NCBI GenBank assembly: GCA_963931865.1 | Contig: OZ007505.1 | Location: forward strand, 4,968,824 to 5,032,823 | Origin: Axinella damicornis | Taxonomy: Eukaryota > Porifera > Demospongiae > Axinellida > Axinellidae | Direction: 5' to 3' | DNA: 64,000 nucleotides | Shown here: in pieces, positions 56,501 through 64,000 of the stretch | Layout: each line of letters begins with the position of its first letter | Numbering within the stretch: position 1 is the first letter of the stretch | Translations under genes and position numbers: made by a program | The notes under the pieces: generated by a model | Database searches by the model: none | Told to the model about the DNA's origin: nothing | The model's input: only the letters and a program-made list of their open reading frames with translations

Positions 56501-59500
56501 TTGGTGGGGCCCGCACACATGGAGAGACCCCTCTGGCAATACCGTTAATGATATTCATGACCCCCCACAAGGCCAGCAATCGGAGGTCAAAGGTGGATGT
56601 CAGCCGGATTTTCGCCCAGCATTTCCCTAAACTTGGGCCAGATCTGACTGATGGCACACCTTACACCACCAATTTGCAGGTTTTCTTGAGGCCCTGGGTG
56701 GGGTCTATGAATATCATTAGAATCAAAAATTCTCGGGTCAATGAATCTCATTAAAATCAAAAAACGCCCACGACAGGCCGAAGGGGGGGCTGCCGCCCCC
56801 CCTTCAAAACCCCCCTGCTTGTACGTTTAGTGGGGGAGGCGCGCCGAAATCTGACCAAATTTTTGAGTTCGTGCCTTAAAGTCATCCCTAGGCCCTCTGA
56901 AGACTTTTTGGTCTCTTTTTGGACTGGCGAGAAGCCCTACAAGTGCATAGGGTCTAAATGACGCCTATAGACGTCAATGGGGCTTAAAGGGTTAAAACAG
57001 CTCACTGTTCCACCAGATACACTATTAGAGTACCAGTCTGAGAGTGGTTGCTTATGAAGAGCTCTTCACTAATCGGCCATTTGACCCCATCTTTCTTATT
57101 TGTCTTTTCCATAATTATACATGTTACTTTTTGTGTATGGAGTTCATCTCTCAGTAGCTTTGGAGGACAGCAATGGGCAACTTTACATGCACTTTGCATG
57201 CACTTTGTTCTAGACTTTCTCAATCCTTATGTTAAGTGTTTACTCACACAACTGCTGGATATGAAAACCTGCAAAAAACCTCTTAACATTATCAGTACTT
57301 CTCCTCATCTCACCCTTGTTCCATGCATTTTCAAAGGACTTATTGTGTACCAGATATGTACAAACAAATACTTCCGAGCGCAATTACCCTTCTCAGGTAT
57401 ACAGTTCTTTAAGATATGACTTTACAAGTGACATTATACCTACCCTCTCTAGTCACCAAATGCTTGTTTCTGTTGACATACTCACTATCACTGCCCAATT
57501 TGGCCTCACACTAAAATACGGTTCTACACAGGCCTATCCTCAAGTGTGGGTTGAAGAAAAACAAAGGTTTAGCTACTGTACGTACACAAATCACGTTTTA
57601 ACGTAATTATGAGGTTAGTGCAAGTAACAGAATTGATCGATTGATTGACTGAAGCAATTCGGTACAGTATGTGGTTTGACAGTTGTAGCAGTGTGGTACT
57701 GTACTTGCAACCATGTGCTGCAATACATTTTGCTATATCATTAACTGCATTAGCCTCAAATCCAGGTGTGCGTGGGTGCGAGGCTATAGCTGCACATGCA
57801 ACAGTATACATCTCTTCCTTGACTCTGTCCCCTCACCTATGGGTACCTTACATGGGAGTGGCAGAAGGCCATCCGTGGGTACACCCATCCCCTTATGTTT
57901 GCCGTCATCTACAAGTTGCTGTCATGGCTGTACCTGGACTGGCCCTCTCTGCTGGTGGTCATACCACGAGTGGTGGTACAGGCTCCTTTGGCGGCAGCTG
58001 CCGACTACCATGTCTTCAAACTTGCATCACTACTGTATGGGTCAAAGGTCGGATGGTACGCTGTATCCTGGATGTACTTTGGTCTTCTTCAGGTTCTGTT
58101 GTTCTTACTCCTCCCCCTCCCCCTCCTCCTCCTCCTCCTCCTCTTCTTCATCCTCTTTTGTTACTCTCCATTCTCACCTTCCAATACTCACTCGTTTGTC
58201 ATTGTTTATGTTGATGCAAAAGCTGGTAACTGTACGGCCTTGACCAGTTCCCAGCTGCTCTGGAACCTAGCTTCCTGGTTCATTTTCTACTGTATCACTC
58301 GCACACTCTCCAACTCTGCTGAGGCAGCCCTGACTCCAGTTGTACTCTACTTCTGGTTACTGGCAATACAGGCTGGTGGGGAGGGAAAAGTGCAAAGGTA
58401 CTAAAGCAACATTAGTTGCTCCAACTCTTTGAGGCTAGCCTCGTTCCCAGGCCCCCGCCCAGGTTTTCGTCGCTTGCAGTAACCATACTGCAACCGACAG
58501 AAAGCTGGGAGGGGCCTGGGAACGAGGCTACTTTGAGGCTACTACTGCACTATGAGGAATCACTACAATGATTGGTTGATAGAGAAATTGGTGAACTCTT
58601 GGCGAGAGAAAGCGAATGCCCTGCATGGGGTACCTTTTTCTATGATGTCATGCACGTAAATGATATCTATGCAGTCAAGTAAGTGCATACAGGGAAGTGG
58701 ATGTCTCTTGTGGACAGTTGTTTTAAACTAGTATACAGTATCACACTGTTCTACCTGTGAGCCACATGACATTTACTGGAGAAAAGGAAGCGCCCTATCT
58801 TTGGTAGGCACCTGTTTTTCTGTTCAGTTGTATCTAGTGAAGTGAATACATGTATATGTACAGGGAATGACAGCTGTTTCAGCCTAGTGGATCAGTTCAG
58901 TATGGAGCAGACCAGCAGCTCCTGTGTAGAACTACACTGGCAGGCATCCGGGCTCATAACAGAGCAGTGTTCGGGTTTTGTCATAGATTTTGTGTAGTGG
59001 ATATTTTGTGAATCTTAATTACATAGTCGCCTGAAATTGTGCACTAGGTACACACGCATCTACCTTATTGTGATGTCCATCTCCACGGTGATCAGACCCA
59101 CTGGGGGTGTGATGTGGGTGCCACTGGTGGTGGTGCACTTGGTGAGGGAACGCCACCACCTGTGGACTGTACTGAGAGAGGTCATGACTGTCGGGTGAGA
59201 TTGAGATAGTGGTGCTCAGCAATGGAGAGTTGGGTACACATGTTGCTTGCTGTACCAGACAATTGACAATTATGTGCACGTTTTTGTCTGTGTCTCTCCA
59301 GTGTGGTTGCATTATGCTGGTCCCTGGGTGTAGACTATTGCTTCCATGGGAAGGTTGGTGCAAGATATTCTCACAAAACGTTTGCGTATTGTAAAGTGTC
59401 AATCTGGTAGTGTGACTAGTTTCCTGCTTTAACATGTTAGTATGTGCTGTTTTTTTGTTTCAGTTAGTTGTAGTTCAGTGGAAGTTCTTACAATTCAACG

Positions 59501-62500
59501 TGCTGGAGGGACACTCCACTTTGTTCGGAACATCGTCATGGCACAGGTGAAGGAGGATAGAAGGGAGGGAAGGGAGGAAGGAGGGTGGGAGAATGGAGTG
59601 GGTGTGTAAATGGGAAGGGGAGGTGTGGGGAGGGAGGGAAACTTTTGCACTACAGGAATTCTCCCCGTACAGGTATTTTACACAGGATGCACCGTCCTTA
59701 CTGTTCACCTCCCTCCCCCTCTGCCTCCTGGGGGCATGGCAGTCCCCTCGCTCCAAACTCACCCCATTCTGGGTGGCTATGTGGAATCTTGCTGTGCTCA
59801 GCTGCCTGGGACACAAGGAGCATCGATTCTTGTTGCCCGTACTGCCCATCGCCTCACTGTATGCAGGTGAGAACATGGTGTCATTGTTATGAACAAAGTA
59901 TGGTTCCTCCCACTAGCACTGTACCCACAACTGGTACCTGGTGCTGTGATCACGTATATTAAGGAAGTAGGTGTGGCTTACAGATCAGTTGTTCCCCTGT
60001 ACATAGTTTAATATCAGACATGAGCTGTAACTACCAGAAAAGCACAACCGTAAAAGTAGAGTGCATTCATGGATCCATACTGCACTGCACTGACATGGAT
60101 TTGGTATGAACACGTGCCAGAGCCCGTGTACGCCCGTATTTTTTGTTGCTGACCGTATAAAAATTGCGGACTCTACCGTTGTTTAATAAGACAAAGCTGG
60201 AGCTGCACAGAACAGAAACGCTTTGGTCGCTATCAGGTAGACAGACGCTGGTTCTTTCTTGGGTGTTATTGTCAGGTTTAGCAATTCTTTAAGTCTGTTG
60301 ATCGTGCAATTCCTTCATTTCCTGGACAGACAGCCAACAGACAGATGACGGACGATGGACAGACAGTAATAACAGTAAATAGGATTTCTCAACTGTCGTA
60401 TAATTTATAGGGACAGTCTGATGTGTGTCTCTTGCACTACAGGTTACTGCATGGCAAACTGGTTGCAGAAGTACAAGCATAAAGGTACATGTCGTAGGGA
60501 CGAGAATAGTTTGTTCCATTTCCAAACCAAATTAACCTCTTTGGAGACTTGACATATTAATGACCTTGAAACTAGCCAGAAGGGGGATATGCCTCACCAA
60601 ATTGTTCATTTTCTCCTCAGCACTGCGTGGACTGGTGTGGTGTCTGCTGTTGGCCAACGTTCCAATGGCCCTATACTTCTCTGTGGTACACCAGAGAGGC
60701 CCCACTGCTGTCATGGACGTCCTGAGGAAGGTGACCTCCTAATGCTGCTGTTGGTCAATCGCCCCTCTCTATCAGATGGACCTTGTCACACTCTCCTCCT
60801 CTCTTTCTTAGGATGTGACTCCTCAGTCCTTCATCTTGTTTCTGATGCCCTGCCACAGCACTCCTTACTACAGGTGACAGTTGATTGTCTTGTTGCCAGA
60901 TAATGTTACATGCCTCAGTCTTTTGAATCATTATCCCTCTGGTGAAAAGTAGACATATAAAAGAATACCCGTTCCCAGGTTTTTTTACACGTGCGCGCAG
61001 TAAATACCAGACCACTTTCTTTCCACCAATGCGGCTCAGGAACAAGGCTACACACTGTGCTGATAGAAGCCTCTCTAATTCACAAAATTTAGTCCTATTG
61101 TCAATCTATATGTAATTCTATCCCATGCGCAATCACTTTGCATGTGTATCATGCAGCTTCTCTCCCCTGCTTGTAGCCACCTGCACCAGAGGATACCCAT
61201 GCACTTTTTGCAGTGCCCTCCTCCGTAAGTTTATTGAAACTGTGTGCATATTATGTAAGGTCGGGATCTCTGAATACATACTTGATGAAAGACTTGAGCA
61301 TCATATGTGCGTACTTGAGCAATGCCCCGATGTGCATGATGAACCAATTGAATCAGATGTACTGGTAAACTTTCAGATCCTACTCAGAATGTGACTTAAT
61401 GTCCACAACAGCACCTTCACGGTTTGATCAGCAGCCAGGCTCTTCTGCAGCAATCCACAAGTCATCCTAGCTTGTGTGCAATGTTGCTCTAGGCAGCTAG
61501 CTCAGGTTTGGACTTTCCAACCTACTTCAATCATACCTGTATATGCAGCATTGACTCAGAGTACCAGAATGTGGCGGAAGTCTTCTACTATCACCCTGAG
61601 CGGTGGCTCAACTCCCACTACCCCAGCCCCACTGCGCCTCCCACCTCACCCCACCTCCCCACTGCACCCTCCCTCCCCACACACCTTGTTATGTTTGATG
61701 TACTTGTCCCGGTGAGTTCTGCGAGTATTCCATTTACGACTTGTACGTAGGAATGTCACCTGGCCCTATAATTTCAGCTGTTGGGTGTATGTGAGAGTAT
61801 TGTATAATAGAGCACAACTGCATAGCCTCGTACCCAGGCTCCGGGGAAACAGCCTGTGGCAACATTGGAGGATTTAAAGCATTGACTTTTTGTGCCTTAA
61901 ATTTGGCGACTCCAATCAGATTGCAGATCACGTGGATGCCTGCACACCAGGCGCACTCTGTTATCCAAGAAGGGAATAGGAAAGGTATTGGTCCCTAGGA
62001 ACAAGGCTATCGTAACAGCCCTTATATGTTACTGTGCTTGGTGAAAAGTTATCTAAGGTTGGAGGCGATGCATGAGAAATTATTTTTCATTTTGTTTTGC
62101 AGGATGTTCATCACTTCCTGATGTCTAACCAGTACAAAGAGGTATCAGTTTGACCATTACGCGAATTTTTTTACAACGTATCCTCTCCAATTGATGAAGT
62201 TACTGTATGTAACCACTAATTACATGTACCTAGCTTGTCTTGTTAGAATGTACTGTTAGCTTGTATTTTACAGAATGCAAGTACGCTAAATTTACGCTGT
62301 TTGAGTGCAAATGCTATTTGATAAATGTGAAGTGCACTTGAACACATTGTTCATTCTCCAAGCTACTTGACTGTTGTTGTTCAGCTCCGGCATCTGTCTG
62401 AGCACGCATTGGCTCGATTTTGGCGTCGCTCCATTTTTGGGCCGGCTATGTCCTTCAACCGTGGGCTGCACCCTCAGCTCTTCCACTTCCACGCTGTTCT

Positions 62501-62915
62501 TTTTGCTGCTCATGTCACTCTCTGTAGTTATTGTCGCTCCTGAGTGAAGTGATTTCCCTCCCAGAAAGCACCTGAAAGAGACCTGCCATATATTTTGTGC
62601 TAGCATGATTGTTCAGCTAGCTAGTAGCTAGCTATACGCTATTATGATTGACACGTGCGTACTGTATTTAAAGGTAATGAAAATATTGTTTTCTTATAAA
62701 CGCATCCGCAAAACTTACTTAATAAGATTACCACATTACCGGTAATTTCTAGAATTTAATACGGTATCACCCAAATGGTACTAAGATATCATTCCAACTT
62801 GACTATAGCACTGTCCATCCTGCAGGTTGCAAGGCTGTTTCACTCCCATTTTCCTGAGGACGGGAGGCAGGGAACTCACATCATCGTGTTCAGGAGAGAC
62901 AGTGACATTCCATAG
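53526..62915 (+). CDS. PIGB: GPI mannosyltransferase 3 (PIG-B)
   Basis: There are fourteen exons: 53526-53755, 57837-58062, 58255-58397, 59048-59194, 59302-59353, 59464-59546, 59673-59866, 60443-60484, 60621-60730, 60812-60873, 61177-61224, 61501-61711, 62103-62141 and 62826-62915. They total 1,677 nt, or 558 residues (human PIG-B has 554). The protein is a multi-pass ER enzyme of family GT22 that adds the third mannose to the GPI anchor precursor from dolichol-phosphate-mannose. Signatures: FVPDEYWQSLEVAH (catalytic acidic loop), FGYGYLTWEW across intron 1, CITRTLSNSAE, VIRPTGGVMW, LSCLGHKEHRFLLPVLP, VVHQRGP, MPCHSTPYY and HFLQCPP. Introns 1 and 2 look U12-type. A family B element lies in intron 1, and a family A copy begins two bases after the stop. 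An internal Met (25 residues in) is an alternative start. Confidence 0.95.
53812..53892. mobile_element. family A variant in PIG-B intron 1
   Basis: The ends agtcttgttcccagacctaa and gggtctaggaatgaaact are inverted, with internal gaggatcgcttgc / gcaagtgatcctc. GTCAGGTATA flanks both sides. Confidence 0.7.
54188..54775. mobile_element. family B element, 588 bp, in PIG-B intron 1
   Basis: The ends CAGGAGCGCATGAGCCGCCG are inverted. The terminal arms also share tgccatgtaaatacaaat. The 7-bp duplication GTTAGAC is exact (54181-54187 and 54776-54782). Inside, the minus strand is open over 54293-54592 with a basic product (AKRTPQAKRVQFEEGTPRR) of unknown origin. Confidence 0.87.
54776..57750. other. 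rest of PIG-B intron 1
   Basis: No other exon is supported. It holds a short poly-C at about 55648 and a pair of repeats around 56395-57000 (ccctttaaccaccg to taaagggttaaa) that may be the ends of another inverted-repeat element. Confidence 0.4.
58063..58254 (+). other. probable U12-type GT-AG intron 2 of PIG-B
   Basis: The donor GTATCCTGGA resembles the U12 GTATCCTT class. The branch CCTTGAC at 58238-58244 lies 11 bases before the AG. This junction gives a product with the family's spacing (VGWY..LLWNLASWF). A downstream GTTCTG donor would add about 10 residues. It includes a long CTC/CTT tract (58110-58152). Confidence 0.7.
58436..58530. mobile_element. family A foldback, 95 bp, in PIG-B intron 3
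   Basis: TAGCCTCGTTCCCAGGCCCC and its complement enclose about 55 bases. The 9-bp duplication CTTTGAGGC is exact (58427-58435 and 58531-58539). Confidence 0.9.
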
Positions 62916-62916
62916 C

Positions 62917-62983
62917 TAGCCTCGTTCCCAGACCCGTGCTGTTTTCGGTTGAAAAGCTGGGCAGGGGCCTGGGAACGAGGCTA
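62917..62983. mobile_element. family A foldback directly after the PIG-B stop
   Basis: TAGCCTCGTTCCCAGACCC and GGCCTGGGAACGAGGCTA face each other 67 bp apart. The flanks do not show a clear duplication. Confidence 0.8.
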
Positions 62984-63655
62984 TTACAACATGCATACAG
63001 TGCACTGGTACCTTGCACTTCACTTTCCAAGGGAAGTAGCTATGTGCAATGCGTCCACATTCCTACTGGGCCCAAAGACACCATGCAGCAATAATTAAGG
63101 ACACCAACTTAGCTAGAACAGAAAGTGTACTACAGTCATGTATTATTGCTGAAACAGATTGTGCATGCCATGTGTTCCTGTATACATTTTTCCCTGTCCG
63201 TGTAGTGAACTAGCTCAATCATGCTTCCTGTAGCTGGCTATATTACTGTTCAGAGATGCTTTGTTAGATACATATGTAGCTAGATAGATAGATAGATAGA
63301 TAGCAACCACAGCTCAGGCTCTCAGGATTAACCTGCATGCACGAACTAAATTTTGCACTGGTAAACCCGTGATGGCAACCAGATCTTGTTGGAAAGTTGG
63401 GTGTTTGCTGGCGCTGGTGCCTTGCATTTGCAATTGAATGCCACGCCCATGAAGCAGTGGTCTAGGTCTGGCTTCGTCAAACCGCGGTGTGCTTCATTTA
63501 GAGTACTCACCTCCTACAACCTAAACGTCATAGGACTGCTTGGTCAAGGAAGGTCTTTGAAAAAAAGAAGTGTGTCCGGGTTCTGGAGAGAAACTTTCCG
63601 GTTCACACCCAGTGTGTGGAAGGGCCCAAAAGTGCTGCGCTCTGGGCACTAACTC
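62984..63655. other. intergenic between PIG-B and the last gene
   Basis: No exon is supported. A TAGA microsatellite (about five units) lies at 63282-63302. The last part must hold the promoter of the plus-strand gene at 63656. Confidence 0.4.
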
Positions 63656-64000
63656 ATGGCCATGGCCGAGGTCAAAGCGAAGGACGGACAGAACCCCAAG
63701 TGGGTCCGCTGCGATCTCGGGGACATATTTCGAAACGAATCCCTTCAGAAACTCATAGAAGAGACACTGGCCCAACATGAGGTGACGTTCACTGAAGAGA
63801 CTTCGATTGCACCGCCCTATGACTTTCCAGACTTTGGCGCCAGCCGGCTACAACCAACTGCCCTCAAACATATCTGTAGTGAGCTAGGGAGGTATTTAGA
63901 GAGAGCTGTCACGTCTGTGACGGACATCCCGTCCGTTATCATCATTCAGAGAAGAGCGATTGTGTGGGAGAGAGTGATAGGGGCCTGCCAGGAGCAGATA
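63656..64000 (+). CDS. unrecognised protein, N-terminal exon (runs off the window)
   Basis: The frame is open from ATG 63656 (an in-frame TAA lies just before, at 63650) to the window end, at least 115 residues. The product begins MAMAEVKAKDGQNPKWVRCD and continues with LGDIFRNESLQKLIEETLAQ, DFPDFGASRLQPTALKHIC and SVIIIQRRAIVWERVIGAC. It is hydrophilic and helical-looking, with no signal peptide or membrane segment. Codon use looks like a real gene. I do not recognise the family. A second ATG at 63662 could also start it. Confidence 0.65.
   Translation, partial: MAMAEVKAKDGQNPKWVRCDLGDIFRNESLQKLIEETLAQHEVTFTEETSIAPPYDFPDFGASRLQPTALKHICSELGRYLERAVTSVTDIPSVIIIQRRAIVWERVIGACQEQI

Larger units (their letters stand above)
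53756..57836 (+). other. AT-AC U12-type intron 1 of PIG-B
   Basis: The intron starts ATATCCTTGA directly after the phase-2 exon end, has the branch sequence TTCCTTGAC at 57815-57823 and ends in AC at 57836, 14 bases after the branch A. Joining restores FGYGYLTWEW exactly. No GT-AG choice does so. These are the defining marks of the minor spliceosome. Confidence 0.9.

Noticed and set aside
58063..58108. Extending PIG-B exon 2 to the GTTCTG donor
   Set aside because: It adds about 10 residues not expected in the family, and the U12-like donor upstream gives the expected length. Not fully excluded.
62292..62606. Minus-strand 104-codon frame in a PIG-B intron
   Set aside because: No homology, no convincing splice context. 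It could be real but cannot be supported.

Overview
The window is nuclear DNA from an animal. It holds intron-containing genes for conserved eukaryotic proteins: PIAS SUMO ligase, DET1, Lines, the DDX46/PRP5 spliceosomal helicase, GPI mannosyltransferase PIG-B and an SPT5 KOW domain. Introns are short to medium, GT-AG sites are clear, and AIG1-type GTPases and DIRS/LINE retroelements lie between genes. This gene set suits an early-branching metazoan, and a sponge is my best guess, but nothing here fixes the species. Many real exons are far shorter than an open frame search would show. I joined them by splice sites, phase and known family sequence, and in the five reconstructed multi-exon genes (PIAS, DET1, Lines, DDX46, PIG-B) the exons add up to whole codons.

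Layout. 1-302: an SPT5-like KOW exon (minus), running off the left edge. 2-6.8 kb: repeats and transposons. 6.9-19.2 kb: the PIAS gene (minus, 14 exons), full of transposon copies. 19.5-22.2 kb: DET1 (plus, 2 exons), head-to-head with PIAS. 23.4-26.8 kb: Lines homologue (minus, 7 exons, one likely GC-AG intron), head-to-head with DDX46 (27.9-32.4 kb, plus, 3 exons). 34.1-35.9 kb: a POT/SLC15-like transporter. 38.4-39.4 kb and 44.3-45.4 kb: two AIG1-like GTPases on opposite strands, separated by a 4.9 kb island of repeats, including a GTTAAC minisatellite that flips strand. 45.7-47.1 kb: 5'-truncated LINE. 48.7-52.4 kb: decayed DIRS-type tyrosine-recombinase retrotransposon. 53.5-62.9 kb: PIG-B (plus, 14 exons), with an AT-AC U12-type intron 1 and a probable U12-type GT-AG intron 2. 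63.66 kb to the end: first exon of an unrecognised gene.

The most striking non-genic content is a set of non-autonomous DNA transposons recognised by their terminal inverted repeats and target duplications. Family A (ends TAGCCTCGTTCCCAGG, exact 9-bp duplications, Mutator-like) ranges from 35-bp foldbacks to 640-bp elements, and one carries a broken RecQ helicase fragment. Families B (ends CAGGAGCGCAT) and C (ends CAAGGGC) make 7-bp duplications. One B copy is only 23 bp long: two terminal repeats back to back.

The host genes are mostly housekeeping and regulatory (sumoylation, ubiquitin ligase adaptor, splicing, GPI anchors) and do not form one pathway. The two GTPases and the transporter may relate to immunity or endosomes, but that is inference.
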